A stretch of DNA of 64,000 nucleotides from an uncultured Bacilli bacterium (GCA_934098525.1 CAKONZ010000002.1:62001-126000); one strand, 5' to 3'; positions 35,365-45,546 are shown, counted from the first letter of the stretch. Translations and numbers: made by a program. The notes: generated by a model not told the origin, from the sequence alone.

Positions 35365-37907
35365 TACTTCTCACCTCTTTCAACCTCTTTTTTTAACTCA
35401 TCCAAAACATTTAAAGCATCAATTGGAGTAATCTCTAAAGGATTAATCTCTTTTAATCTTTCCTCTATCTTAGAAGTTCTCTTCTCAGAAAAATCAAAAG
35501 ATAAACTAGTTTGTTCATAAATTTCCTTCTTCTCCTTCTTATTCTCATACACATTCAAAACTTCATTTGCTCTTTCAATTATAGATTTAGGTAAATTAAC
35601 CAAAGAAGCAACATGTATTCCATAACTCTTATCAACTGGACCCTTTTTAATTTTATGTAAAAAAGTAATAGAACCCTTATCTTCAACTGCAGAAACATGA
35701 ACATTCTTCAAATTTCTCAAATTATTTTCCAAAGAAGTAAGTTCGTGATAATGAGTAGAAAACAATGTCTTACATTTAATTTCATCATGAATGTATTCAA
35801 GAATTGCCTGTGCTAAACTCATACCATCATAAGTAGCAGTACCCCTACCCAATTCATCAAATAAAATCAAACTATTTATAGTAGCATTACTAACAGCATT
35901 ATTAGCCTCTTTCATTTCAACCATAAATGTAGATTCACCACTAACCAAATCATCACTAGCACCTATTCTAGTAAAAATCTTATCAAATAAAGGCAACTTA
36001 GCCTCCTTACAAGGAACAAAAGAACCCATCTGAGCCATAATAACAATAATAGCAAACATTCTCATATAAGTTGACTTACCACTCATATTAGGACCTGTAA
36101 TAAGTAAAATATTTGTATTCTCATCCATAACAACATCATTAGAAACATATTCCTTCTTAGAAACCTTCTCTACTACTGGATGTCTTCCATCTTTAATATA
36201 AATACTTCTCTCATCAACCAATACAGGTCTAACATAGTTATTAGACTCAGCAACTACAGCAAGAGATGATAAAACATCTATCTCACTAATAATAGCAGCA
36301 ACCCTTTGAATCTTTGGTATATATTTTCTGACAATATCTCTAACCTCTACAAATAAATTATACTCAAGAGCCATACTTTTCTCCTCAGCATTTAAAATCA
36401 AATCCTCTTTTTCTTTTAATGCTGGAGTAACATATCTTTCACCATTAGTTAATGTTTGTTTCCTAATATATCCATACTCATCCTTTATTTGACTAATACT
36501 TCCTCTAGAAACTTCAATATAATAACCAAAAACTTTATTAAAACCAACTCTTAAACTCTTAATCCCTGTTCTTTCTCTTTCCTTTTGTTCAAGATCTAAA
36601 ATAAAATCCTTTCCACCACTAGATAAACCTCTTAACTCATCTAATTCACTACTATAACCATTCTTAATAATATTTCCTTCTTTTATAGTAACTGGAGCAT
36701 CTTCATTTATAGACTTATCAAGTAAGTTATATAAATCATCTAAAGTATCAATATCATTTTCATACTTAATCTCTTTTAATATTCTACTTATATCAGGTAA
36801 AAACTTAATAGAATTCTTAAGTTGTATTAAATCCCTAGCATTTAAATTACCATAACTAATTCTTCCACACAATCTCTCTAAATCATATACATTATTCAAA
36901 TCTTCTCTAAGTTCTTCTTTCAAAATAAACTCTGTAAGTAATGTAGAAATATAATCATATCTTTTTTCTATTTTTATTTTATCTACCAAAGGATTTTCAA
37001 TCCAATTTTTTAATAACCTAGAACCCATAGCAGTCTTAGTCTTATCTAACAACCACAATAAAGAATAAGTTCTCTCTTTTAATCTTAAAGTTTCAACTAA
37101 TTCAAGATTTCTTTTAGAATGAACATCTAACTCTAAATATTTATTCTTATCTAATATAATTGCTTTCTGTAAATGAGACAAATTTCCTTTCTTTGTATCA
37201 TTTAAATAAAATAACAAATGCTTTATAGAATTAACAATCCTAATATCTTTTATATCACTATAAACATAATCATAATCATTATCTAATAAATCATCACTAA
37301 ACGTTACTAAAATTGAATAATTATTTCTAAAAATATCTACAACTTTCCTATCTATAGTATTATTAACAATAAGTTCTTTAATATTCAAACGAATAACTTC
37401 ACTAACTAACTTATCATAATTATAATCTATTAACTCAGAATAAATAGCTCCAGTTGAAATATCAGCATAACTTATAGCATAACAATGTTTATAATCAAAA
37501 ATACTACCTATATAATTATTATCCTTTTCATCAAGTGATCCCTGTTCCATTAAAGTACCTTTAGTTACAACTTGAATTACTCCTCTTTCAACAACACCCT
37601 TTCTATCAGGAGGTGTTAATTGTTCACAAATTGCAACTTTATATCCCTTAGAAACTAACTTTTCTAAATAAGGTAAATAAGCATGATAAGGAATACCACA
37701 CATTGGTACCCTCTCTTCAAGACCACAACTTTTTCCTGTTAAAGTAAGTTCTAATTCCTGAGACGCTACTTCTCCATCTTCAAAAAACATCTCATAAAAA
37801 TCACCTATTCTATAAAACAATATAGCATCACTATATTTATCTTTTATATCCATATATTGTAACATCATAGGAGACAATTTACTTTTATCTACTTCATTAC
37901 GTTTCAT
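35364..37907 (-). CDS. mutS: DNA mismatch repair protein MutS
   Basis: An 847-residue MutS1 that recognises mismatches. The N-terminal mismatch-binding loop is visible in ILFYRIGDFYEMFFEDG (Phe-x-Glu motif in FYEMF) at about 29-45, followed by connector, lever and clamp domains, and an ABC-type ATPase with Walker A ITGPNMSGKSTYM near 605, Walker B ILFDELGRGT and TLFSTHYHEL. A short C-terminal tail follows. MutL is not next to it, unlike in Bacillus; rsmI follows instead. Confidence 0.97.
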   Translation of the reverse strand: MKRNEVDKSKLSPMMLQYMDIKDKYSDAILFYRIGDFYEMFFEDGEVASQELELTLTGKSCGLEERVPMCGIPYHAYLPYLEKLVSKGYKVAICEQLTPPDRKGVVERGVIQVVTKGTLMEQGSLDEKDNNYIGSIFDYKHCYAISYADISTGAIYSELIDYNYDKLVSEVIRLNIKELIVNNTIDRKVVDIFRNNYSILVTFSDDLLDNDYDYVYSDIKDIRIVNSIKHLLFYLNDTKKGNLSHLQKAIILDKNKYLELDVHSKRNLELVETLRLKERTYSLLWLLDKTKTAMGSRLLKNWIENPLVDKIKIEKRYDYISTLLTEFILKEELREDLNNVYDLERLCGRISYGNLNARDLIQLKNSIKFLPDISRILKEIKYENDIDTLDDLYNLLDKSINEDAPVTIKEGNIIKNGYSSELDELRGLSSGGKDFILDLEQKERERTGIKSLRVGFNKVFGYYIEVSRGSISQIKDEYGYIRKQTLTNGERYVTPALKEKEDLILNAEEKSMALEYNLFVEVRDIVRKYIPKIQRVAAIISEIDVLSSLAVVAESNNYVRPVLVDERSIYIKDGRHPVVEKVSKKEYVSNDVVMDENTNILLITGPNMSGKSTYMRMFAIIVIMAQMGSFVPCKEAKLPLFDKIFTRIGASDDLVSGESTFMVEMKEANNAVSNATINSLILFDELGRGTATYDGMSLAQAILEYIHDEIKCKTLFSTHYHELTSLENNLRNLKNVHVSAVEDKGSITFLHKIKKGPVDKSYGIHVASLVNLPKSIIERANEVLNVYENKKEKKEIYEQTSLSFDFSEKRTSKIEERLKEINPLEITPIDALNVLDELKKEVERGEK

Positions 37908-37966
37908 TTATACTTCACCTAACAATTATTATACAAAAAAATAACCACATTTACAAAAAAAATCAA

Positions 37967-38001
37967 TAAAAAAACCTCTAAAATCAAAAATTTTAAAGGT
38001 T
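37967..38001 (-). terminator. Terminator at the end of the T4SS-like operon
   Basis: On the minus strand AACCTTTAAAA pairs with TTTTAGAGGTT (one mismatch) and runs into TTTTTTT, eight bases after the VirD4-like stop codon. Confidence 0.8.
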
Positions 38002-38008
38002 ATATAAA

Positions 38009-40138
38009 CTATTCATCAAAGAAATCATCAAAAAATTGATCATCAGTAATATTATTATATTTTTCACTAACAGAAGACAAAGGTTTCAAAGTAGAATTAT
38101 CTTTCATATCAGTATCTTCAACATAAATATCTTTAACTGTATTAACATCTTCAACTTTTTGTTTTTTATTTTTCAAAGCTTCTTGTTCAGCCTTTTCTTC
38201 AGCTTCTAATTCTGCTATCTTAGCATCTATTCTTTTAACCAAATCATCTACAGATATAGAAGAATCCTTATTATTAGAATCAGAACTAGGATTAGCAGAA
38301 GATGGTTCAAATAAATTTTGTCCAAAAGGATTAGCAGCAAAAGGATTGGCTGCAAACGGATTAGCAAAAGGATTTATACTTTGTCCATTTGGAGAATTTA
38401 CCATATTATTAAAATTCTCTTTTTTCTTGCTCTGAACAAAATCTTTTAAACTAAATACTGAAATCTTTTCCTTTTCTCTTTGAACAAATGGATCAGCTTC
38501 ACCATACTTAACTCCCCAATCTATTTCAAAATTAGGTTTTAATCTAGTTTTAAAAGGATCCAATCTAACTCTTTTTACTATAGCTTCAAACTGTTTCATT
38601 CTTTGAAGATCTGCTACTGTTGCTAAAGGTCTTGTCTCTTCATGTTCTTTATCACCCTTACCAACTTTTACTCTTCTCTCACCACATAACTCAGATATCT
38701 CTTTAAGTGCAGCAAGTTCAGTAGTAAGTAAATATAACATATTATTACAGTTACTTCTAATAGTTTGAGCATTTTCTTTTCCATAAACAGCATCAAGTCC
38801 AGCAAAGTTCTGAATTATCATAGTAAATCTGATTTTTCTAGAACGAGCTGCTGTAATCATTGTAGTAACGTCCTTCAAAGGAGGCATATTCTGGAACTCA
38901 TCAAGAATAAAATTAGTTCTTACAGGAAGTTCACCATTATTACTATTTTGTGCCACATCAATTAATGATTCATAACATTGCTTAATAAATATTGTAGCAA
39001 GAGCATGATAAGTTTTCTTTTCATCTTGAATAATCATAAATACTGCAGTTTTTTCTTTTCCTATTGACTCCATCTCAAAATCACTTCTAGAAAGCATTTC
39101 TGAAAGATTTTCACGAGATGCAAACAATCTGATTTTTTGTTTTAATGTAGAAATAATAGAGCCCTTAGTCTCCTCAGGAGCATAAACAGTACCTGAAGCA
39201 CAAGTATATGCAGCACCAGCTGGATCCTTAGCATTAAAATATTCTTTTATATAATTACTTCTAGGTCCATATTTTTCTTCACCCTCAGTAGTCATCAAAG
39301 AAACACTATTAATATTAACCTGCTCCGGTTTAGCATCCTCAAACAAACCTAAAGTAAGACCTGAAAAATAATCTGCTGCTGTCTTTTCCCAGAATGGGTC
39401 TTTACTTCCACCCTCTTCATACAAAATATTAGCAGCTAAATCGTCTAACAACTCCATAGCCTTATCACTATTACCATTTCTATATAAACTATATGGTAAA
39501 GCAAGAGGATTCCAACAATTTCCTCTTTGTGGCTCTCTGAAGTTCAAAATAACAATTTTATATCCTCTTTCTTTCAATAAACCAGCACTCTCACGATATA
39601 TTTCACCCTTAGGGTCAGTAATAATCATTGACTCACCCTTCTTAGCCAAAATTTTAACCAATGGATGAATAATACATTGAGTTTTACCAGTACCAGTTGA
39701 ACCTATTACTAAGTTATGACTTTCACCATTATCAACCCACATCTTTTCTCCATCATTTATAATTGGAAAACCTGCTTTTTCATAATATGGGTCTTTTACT
39801 CTAACTTCACTTAAAGTAGACTTCATTTCTTTTGGTTTACACCAATCAGAATAGCCCTTCTTTTCTTTCTTTCCTATAGAAAAACCAAAACCTTCTTCTC
39901 TTTCAAAAAAATATGACTTACAAGAAACAAATATAAATACCATTAATAACAAATAAAGTATTAATAACGCATCTAAATGATTTACAAAAGCAGGAAATGG
40001 ATTTAATCCAGCAAAACCTTCACCAGCTGCTGCAGATGCTAAATTATTAACAAATATAGCTACAACAAATAATCCAACAACAGCAAATATTAAAAATATC
40101 AACCAATCTTGTAAAGTAGCTTTAAATTTAAATTTCAT
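38009..40138 (-). CDS. VirD4/TraG-type coupling ATPase of a T4SS-like system
   Basis: A 709-residue coupling protein that in known systems recruits substrate and feeds it to the secretion channel. Two N-terminal transmembrane helices (about 10-35 and 54-73) precede the motor domain with Walker A VIGSTGTGKTQ (145-155), SMIITDPKGE, and Walker B NFILDEFQNMPPL (near 408), closing with TMIIQNF. The C-terminal tail contains repeated NPF(A) units (about 595-625) and an acidic coiled coil. Last gene of the T4SS-like unit, 18 bp after VirB4. No relaxase is near, so DNA transfer versus protein export is undecided. Confidence 0.92.
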   Translation of the reverse strand: MKFKFKATLQDWLIFLIFAVVGLFVVAIFVNNLASAAAGEGFAGLNPFPAFVNHLDALLILYLLLMVFIFVSCKSYFFEREEGFGFSIGKKEKKGYSDWCKPKEMKSTLSEVRVKDPYYEKAGFPIINDGEKMWVDNGESHNLVIGSTGTGKTQCIIHPLVKILAKKGESMIITDPKGEIYRESAGLLKERGYKIVILNFREPQRGNCWNPLALPYSLYRNGNSDKAMELLDDLAANILYEEGGSKDPFWEKTAADYFSGLTLGLFEDAKPEQVNINSVSLMTTEGEEKYGPRSNYIKEYFNAKDPAGAAYTCASGTVYAPEETKGSIISTLKQKIRLFASRENLSEMLSRSDFEMESIGKEKTAVFMIIQDEKKTYHALATIFIKQCYESLIDVAQNSNNGELPVRTNFILDEFQNMPPLKDVTTMITAARSRKIRFTMIIQNFAGLDAVYGKENAQTIRSNCNNMLYLLTTELAALKEISELCGERRVKVGKGDKEHEETRPLATVADLQRMKQFEAIVKRVRLDPFKTRLKPNFEIDWGVKYGEADPFVQREKEKISVFSLKDFVQSKKKENFNNMVNSPNGQSINPFANPFAANPFAANPFGQNLFEPSSANPSSDSNNKDSSISVDDLVKRIDAKIAELEAEEKAEQEALKNKKQKVEDVNTVKDIYVEDTDMKDNSTLKPLSSVSEKYNNITDDQFFDDFFDE

Positions 40139-40156
40139 AACAATCCCTCCTGTTTA

Positions 40157-41947
40157 CTAAAGTCCTCCGCCACTACCAAATGAATCTAACTCTTCTTGAG
40201 ATAAAATAACAGACATTCTCATTCTTCTAGAACCACAAACAAACAATGCTTCTCCTTGAGAATATTTCTTTATACTTTCCTTTTCATTATCATTTAAATC
40301 AATAAGTAAAGACAAATCTTCAACAGCTTGTTTCTTTAATCCCATAACTAAATAATAAGCAGCATTATCAAATATTGCCTTACCTTGAGTAATAACAGCT
40401 TGTGGTGTAAAATCACTAGGTTGTTGAGTAATAATTATATTACCTGTATTATACTTACGACTTCTTCTTTGAATTTGAGCCAAGAAATCAGCTCCTAAAA
40501 CATTACCACCAGATAATAATACATGAGCTTCATCAACCATCATAACTGTATTAATAGAAGAATCCAAACACAAACTCCATGCATATTTCAAAATATTAAA
40601 GAACAATGCATTACGAACATTAACATCAGCATTCATTAACTCTCTAATATTAAATACTATAAAATTACTTTTTGGAGCAATAGTAGTATGTCCATTAAAA
40701 TAAAATTTCAATTCATTTGTAATAGGTCTAATCTTAAGCTCTAATCTCTCTAAAATATCTCTTTCATGTGACATTTCTGGACTAGCCATAAGTTTTCCTT
40801 TAATAGTAGCATAAACATCATCAAAAGTAGGATAATTCTCTGATTTATAATTAGAAAAATCTGTATTAAAATCAATACCAAATCTACGATAAGTATCTTG
40901 AACTAACTCAATAAAAACATTAAGAACATCCTCTTCTATAGATGGATCATAATATTTCATAAATGCTTTTAAAAATTGTAAAGTCTTAGTAAGAACAGTA
41001 TATCCTAACCCTTGTTTAACTTCATCTTCATCAGCATCAATTAATACTTCAAGTGGATTAATTAAACCAAACTCTCCACCTTTACCTAAATCAATATTAT
41101 CTCCGCCAAATAAATCAGTCATATATTTCAATTCATTTTCAGGGTCAATTGCAACAACTTTATAACCATTTCTTAAAGCAGATCTCAACATTAACTTAGC
41201 AGCAGTAGATTTACCACTACCAGAAGTACCTAATATAATCATATTAGCATTATTTCTATTATGTTCTTTTCTTATTTGATATAAAAACTGATTAAATAAA
41301 ACAACTCCTCCAGAAAAATCAATACCCATTAATGTAGAAGGACCTGGATCTTTAATAGTATCAAATATAAAAGGATACATACCAGCCATAGTAGGAGAAG
41401 GCATAATTGTACCAACTCTTTCCTCTACATCTTGTTTAGGGAAAATAGGTAAAATTGATTTTAATACTTTTTCTTGTTCAAACTTAATTGGAACAGCCCT
41501 AAGTAACTTAGCATCCAAATAGTTTTTAACTTGTAGTCTCTTTACCTCTAATTCTTCTTTTGTATCAGCAGTAAGTACTAAGTGCATTTGAAAATCAAAA
41601 GTCTTAGCATTATTAGCCGCTAATTGTTGAATATATTCTTCTAAAGTCTCATAGTCCTGTCTAATTCTTTCCTGTGCAGTAGCATCTTTTTCTTCACTAT
41701 ATCTTTCCTTTAAATCAGCAAGTTGTTTATTTAATAACTTACTAAGAGTTTGAAAAGGAACAGGAATATGTTTAATAACAACCTTAACACCAGGCATACT
41801 AGTAAGATCAGATAAAAAACCAACCTCTACAGATCTAGGATAAGAAATAGCAGTCAATATTGTCATATACTTATCAGCAACTCTAATAGTATCAGGAGTA
41901 AACTCTAATCCTTTTGGAGCAACTTCAGACTTAATAGCGCTTCTCAT
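40157..41947 (-). CDS. VirB4-type T4SS ATPase, C-terminal ATPase part
   Basis: A 596-residue protein with the middle and motor parts of VirB4/TraC. Walker A is MIILGTSGSGKSTAAKL (near 240), then VAIDPENELKYM, and Walker B is VMMVDEAHVLL (near 467), followed by the sensor stretch NIIITQQPSDF. The first 170 residues match the second half of the VirB4 N-terminal domain. The usual first ~200 residues are missing but appear to be supplied by the gene directly upstream, with which it shares one base (TAATG). Together they add up to a normal VirB4 of about 840 residues. Confidence 0.9.
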   Translation of the reverse strand: MRSAIKSEVAPKGLEFTPDTIRVADKYMTILTAISYPRSVEVGFLSDLTSMPGVKVVIKHIPVPFQTLSKLLNKQLADLKERYSEEKDATAQERIRQDYETLEEYIQQLAANNAKTFDFQMHLVLTADTKEELEVKRLQVKNYLDAKLLRAVPIKFEQEKVLKSILPIFPKQDVEERVGTIMPSPTMAGMYPFIFDTIKDPGPSTLMGIDFSGGVVLFNQFLYQIRKEHNRNNANMIILGTSGSGKSTAAKLMLRSALRNGYKVVAIDPENELKYMTDLFGGDNIDLGKGGEFGLINPLEVLIDADEDEVKQGLGYTVLTKTLQFLKAFMKYYDPSIEEDVLNVFIELVQDTYRRFGIDFNTDFSNYKSENYPTFDDVYATIKGKLMASPEMSHERDILERLELKIRPITNELKFYFNGHTTIAPKSNFIVFNIRELMNADVNVRNALFFNILKYAWSLCLDSSINTVMMVDEAHVLLSGGNVLGADFLAQIQRRSRKYNTGNIIITQQPSDFTPQAVITQGKAIFDNAAYYLVMGLKKQAVEDLSLLIDLNDNEKESIKKYSQGEALFVCGSRRMRMSVILSQEELDSFGSGGGL

Positions 41948-42690
41948 TATATAATCACACTCCCTGCCTCATATTTTCTTCCCCCATTTAATAAATTATC
42001 CAAAATGGTTCTCAAATCATCATCACTTGTTTGACTACAAGTAAGATCACAACTACTAATACCATTAATTAAATTTCTAAGTTTCTTTTGTAAGATATCA
42101 AGTTTCTTTTCTTTAAATAAAATATAATATTCAATATCTGAAACCTGATTATTAACAAATATATCACCCTTATTCATATCCTGAGCTATTATCTTTCTAA
42201 GTCTAGGATCATTAGTTTTATTAAATAATATTTGCATCTCAGCTTGATACATAGAAATATCAACTGGTCTATCTGCTATCATAAGCCAAAACTCAAAATC
42301 AATAGTATTATAAAAATTCATAAGACCAAAAATTATATTATCAGCTTGAAATTGTTCAAGAATGAAAATATTTTTAGGTTGAATTTTTACACCAGTTACC
42401 ATATACCCATCTTTAGTATAAATAATATTATTTTTAATTGTCTTTAAATTAAGCCAATTTTCAGTATACCTAGGATTACTTATAGCAGCCTTAGATAACT
42501 TCTTACCTCCTGACATTTTAGTAGACATTCCTGACTGTACCCTCATTCCAGGAGTCATTGCATTATTCATAGTTTGTATAGTTTGAGTATTCTGCATATT
42601 TGTTTGATTATTACTTTGATTATTACTAAAATTAGAAATTCCTTGGGAACCCTGATCTTGGTAATTCATCTGATTCTGTTGGTTGTTCAT
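41947..42690 (-). CDS. VirB4/TraC N-terminal-domain protein (split VirB4 candidate)
   Basis: A 247-residue protein. After an Asn/Gln-rich tail (1-50) comes NWLNLKTIKNNIIYTKDGYMVTGVKI, then KNIFILEQFQADNIIFGLMNFYNTIDFEFWLMI and DISMYQAEMQILFNKTN (each seen in pieces along residues 70-155), the pattern of the beta-rich N-terminal domain of VirB4/TraC ATPases. It has no Walker motif. Its stop codon overlaps the start of the ATPase gene by one base and its own start lies 59 bases inside the PrgI-like gene. Alternatively it could be a separate scaffold subunit. Confidence 0.75.
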   Translation of the reverse strand: MNNQQNQMNYQDQGSQGISNFSNNQSNNQTNMQNTQTIQTMNNAMTPGMRVQSGMSTKMSGGKKLSKAAISNPRYTENWLNLKTIKNNIIYTKDGYMVTGVKIQPKNIFILEQFQADNIIFGLMNFYNTIDFEFWLMIADRPVDISMYQAEMQILFNKTNDPRLRKIIAQDMNKGDIFVNNQVSDIEYYILFKEKKLDILQKKLRNLINGISSCDLTCSQTSDDDLRTILDNLLNGGRKYEAGSVII

Positions 42691-42991
42691 ATTGATAACA
42701 CCATCCTCTCCAATAATATCTTCTTATATCTTTAAAATAAAATCTAAAGATTGTTACTAACAAATACCTACAATTGTGATAATTAGGTATTGGAAACACC
42801 AAGAACACCCCTATTAAAAAAGGTAAAAGAGCAAGAATTGCAATCACTATATTAGTAATTGGAAAGCTCATAAACAGTACAAACGAAATCAATATAGCTA
42901 TAGAAACCAATATCAAATCAGGTAGTCTCATAAAGCCAAATATTAACCCTTGTTTCTTACTATTTGAAGGAATTATATAATTACCATTCAT
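42632..42991 (-). CDS. PrgI/VirB3-like inner-membrane protein
   Basis: A 119-residue protein with two hydrophobic helices close together (about 25-45 and 47-68) after a short N-terminus and followed by YHNCRYLLVTIFRFYFKDIRRYYWRG. Size, topology and the position just before VirB4 match PrgI-family proteins of Gram-positive conjugative systems, the VirB3 equivalents that contact VirB4. Its last 59 bases are shared with the next gene in another frame, indicating tight translational coupling. Confidence 0.8.
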   Translation of the reverse strand: MNGNYIIPSNSKKQGLIFGFMRLPDLILVSIAILISFVLFMSFPITNIVIAILALLPFLIGVFLVFPIPNYHNCRYLLVTIFRFYFKDIRRYYWRGWCYQYEQPTESDELPRSGFPRNF

Positions 42992-43020
42992 ATTTAATCA
43001 TCCCCTTTTTATAAACATAA

Positions 43021-45450
43021 TTAGTTATTTTTAGTTTTATTTCTATATTCGTCCATTTTTTGTGCAGCAATAAATTCAGCACTATTTTTTGTTATATCTC
43101 TATGTAAAACAACATCATCACCTAACTTACTATATAAACTAGCGTCATTATTTAATTGTTTTTGCAACCAATCTTTATCTATGTTTGTTGCTTTCATTGT
43201 ATATCCAGCCTTAGATAAATCCGCAGAACTAAGTAGTTTACCATTATTATCTCTATAAACTATTGCACCATTTTCTACAGACGGATAAATTTTTTCCCCG
43301 TCCGCGTTCACATAAGCATCAACATACCACTGACCATTCGCACCAGCTTTCCATGTATCATCCTTAAAGTCTAATTCAATAATGCTAGCCAAATTATCAG
43401 AACTAAACAATCCTGAAGTATCCATTTTAATTAAATCATCAAGACGTTTCTTTTTAGCGTTAACAACTTCGTTAGTACCAGAATTAATCAAATCCGTAAT
43501 AGCTTGTTTTTCCAACAATTTGATAGAACTCTCTGCATCACTTATATTTAAGCTTACATTACTGTTAACACCATTATTATTACTATCAACACCAAATTGC
43601 ATATTTACATCAACAGTATCGAGACTCTTAGCACGTGCATCCGCAATATTTGAAGTTAATTGATTGAAATTTGCAGTAAGTGCCATACTTTGTAATTCCA
43701 CACTACCATTTTTAGAAGCAGCAGTAATAGCATCATTGATATCAGTCTCGACACCATTAATCTTTACCTTTGCAACACCTTCGGCCTGAAGATTTTGTAA
43801 TTCATCAACAGTAAATTTTCTGGATGTAGCACGTGTTTTGCCAAGATTCTTACCTGTTATTGTTGTTTGAGTTGTTTGGTCTTTTCCAACCTCTTTTTTA
43901 CCAGTGTTCGACAGATCTTCTTGTGCATTGGCTACTTCATCAATATGTTGAAGCTGTGCCTTTAATTTTTCGCCTTCTGTTGCAATACCAAAAGTAGCAG
44001 CAGCCCTATTTTTAAACATATCCTTAAGCTTTGGGCTAACACCAGCACCAAGCAAATCTCCATAAGCACGAGATTTACTTTTTGCAGTTGAAATAGCACT
44101 ACTTGCACCTTTGCCTTTCCAACCATCCTTTGCACCACTAAGACCAGCAGATAAACCACCAGAAAGTGAAGCTTTAGCAATTGCCCAATTTCTTCCTTTT
44201 TCACCTTTTTGAATATTACTAGCAGCAGCATATCCTCTTGATACACCACCAACTGCAGCTGCTGCAACACCAGCAGTTGCAAGTCCAAAACCTTTTTTAG
44301 CCATATTAAATGATTCTTTAAATGATCCAGCACCAGAAATACCAAAAATTTTACTTATAAAAGATGGTAAAAGTTTTGCAAAAGTCAAAATTCCTAAAAT
44401 TAAAATTACACCAATATGTTTTTGAGTCAATTTATCACTGCTAGCTGTGATTATAGTTGTGGCCAGTGAAATAGAAAATAATTTCAAAAACAAATCAAAA
44501 TAAACCGAAGCGAAACTTTTAAGCCATTGGTTAAATATTTTATCTTTAGGATTCAAATAACAAATAAAAGCAATTGGAGCAATAACTCTCAAAACTATAA
44601 TTTTTAAGTCTCTTACTACAATTTCTATACACATTACAAAAATAAAGACAACAAGAGCCAAGCCAATAATAAGATTAATAACAAAGTTTAGATCATACAT
44701 TTCACCAAGAGCACATACATATCCTACATAAAAGTTAACAGACCCCATATATAATATAGCGCCACCAGCCAATCCAGGATAATATAATAAACTGCTATTT
44801 TCTTTTTTTAACTCACTATAATTATCATATTTATAACCCTTTTCATTGTCTTTGGCTTCCCTACAAACTTTTTCATCAACAACGTTATTAGCAATAAGAC
44901 TTACAAGCTTTGTTGGTGCTGGCATAACAGCCGAAGAAACAAGCGACTTAGTAAAACTAACAAATTTAGTATTCAAATCAAGCAAACTAGAAAAAACACT
45001 ACCCACAACAACATAACCAGGTTGCAAATTTTCATATCTAGAAGCTTTTTTATCATTAGGATTAATAGGTTCAGTTGTATAGTTAACTTTAACAAAATTT
45101 GTAATAAAACCATCTGGTCCTATAACAGCAGGTTGTATTTTATCAATCATAAAATTATATATCGTATTAAAAGAAATAAGTAAAAGAAAGCAAACAACTA
45201 TACGCGAAAGCATCTTTCCCGCTCCAGCTTGTTTATCACTAACTTTATCAGGATCTATAACCATTTGTAGTAAAGTAATGATTATTCTAAATACCATAAA
45301 TGTTCCAACCAAAATATAAGCATTTTCTACGACAGGATTAATATTAAAAATATCAGTACCTTCAACAGCCAAACTTATTAGAACATTATATAAATAAACA
45401 CCAACTTTATATACACCAGTAAGGATAAAATAGAAAGCAATGCTAATCAT
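43021..45450 (-). CDS. TrbL/VirB6-like polytopic channel protein with long cytoplasmic or extracellular tail
   Basis: About 809 residues. The first 380 hold six to eight transmembrane helices, including FVMCIEIVVRDLKIIVLRVI near 285-300 typical of the TrbL/VirB6 core (IxxxxxxRxxxIxxLxxxAP). An Ala/Gly-rich stretch (390-470) and a roughly 340-residue soluble domain of unknown fold follow. The coding sequence of this tail has more G and C (for example CGGCCTGAAG, CCCCGTCCGCG on the plus strand) than the neighbouring genes, hinting at a different history. GGAG precedes the ATG at 45450. Function as the translocation pore is inferred from the family. Confidence 0.82.
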   Translation of the reverse strand: MISIAFYFILTGVYKVGVYLYNVLISLAVEGTDIFNINPVVENAYILVGTFMVFRIIITLLQMVIDPDKVSDKQAGAGKMLSRIVVCFLLLISFNTIYNFMIDKIQPAVIGPDGFITNFVKVNYTTEPINPNDKKASRYENLQPGYVVVGSVFSSLLDLNTKFVSFTKSLVSSAVMPAPTKLVSLIANNVVDEKVCREAKDNEKGYKYDNYSELKKENSSLLYYPGLAGGAILYMGSVNFYVGYVCALGEMYDLNFVINLIIGLALVVFIFVMCIEIVVRDLKIIVLRVIAPIAFICYLNPKDKIFNQWLKSFASVYFDLFLKLFSISLATTIITASSDKLTQKHIGVILILGILTFAKLLPSFISKIFGISGAGSFKESFNMAKKGFGLATAGVAAAAVGGVSRGYAAASNIQKGEKGRNWAIAKASLSGGLSAGLSGAKDGWKGKGASSAISTAKSKSRAYGDLLGAGVSPKLKDMFKNRAAATFGIATEGEKLKAQLQHIDEVANAQEDLSNTGKKEVGKDQTTQTTITGKNLGKTRATSRKFTVDELQNLQAEGVAKVKINGVETDINDAITAASKNGSVELQSMALTANFNQLTSNIADARAKSLDTVDVNMQFGVDSNNNGVNSNVSLNISDAESSIKLLEKQAITDLINSGTNEVVNAKKKRLDDLIKMDTSGLFSSDNLASIIELDFKDDTWKAGANGQWYVDAYVNADGEKIYPSVENGAIVYRDNNGKLLSSADLSKAGYTMKATNIDKDWLQKQLNNDASLYSKLGDDVVLHRDITKNSAEFIAAQKMDEYRNKTKNN

Positions 45451-45500
45451 AAAAACCACTCCTTTTTAATAAAGATACCATTACAACATAAATTATAACA

Positions 45501-45539
45501 AAAAAAAAGACAAATAACAATACAATTATTTATCTTTTT
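45501..45539 (-). terminator. Terminator after the small VirB2-like gene
   Basis: AAAGATAAATAA and TTATTTGTCTTT form a stem on the minus strand with a T-run after it. Partial read-through would let the small subunit be made in excess over the downstream T4SS genes. Confidence 0.7.
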
Positions 45540-45546
45540 AAACTAA

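Noticed and set aside
40157..42690. Split VirB4 as a sequencing frameshift
   Set aside because: The second gene has its own ATG, a TAATG overlap and an upstream GGGAG, which is a typical coupled arrangement. I cannot exclude an error completely and list it as a natural split with moderate confidence.
43962..44345. Additional minus-strand frame of 127 codons inside the TrbL-like gene
   Set aside because: It is a shifted reading of the Ala/Gly-rich part of that gene, Leu/Val-rich by frame bias, with no start signal.
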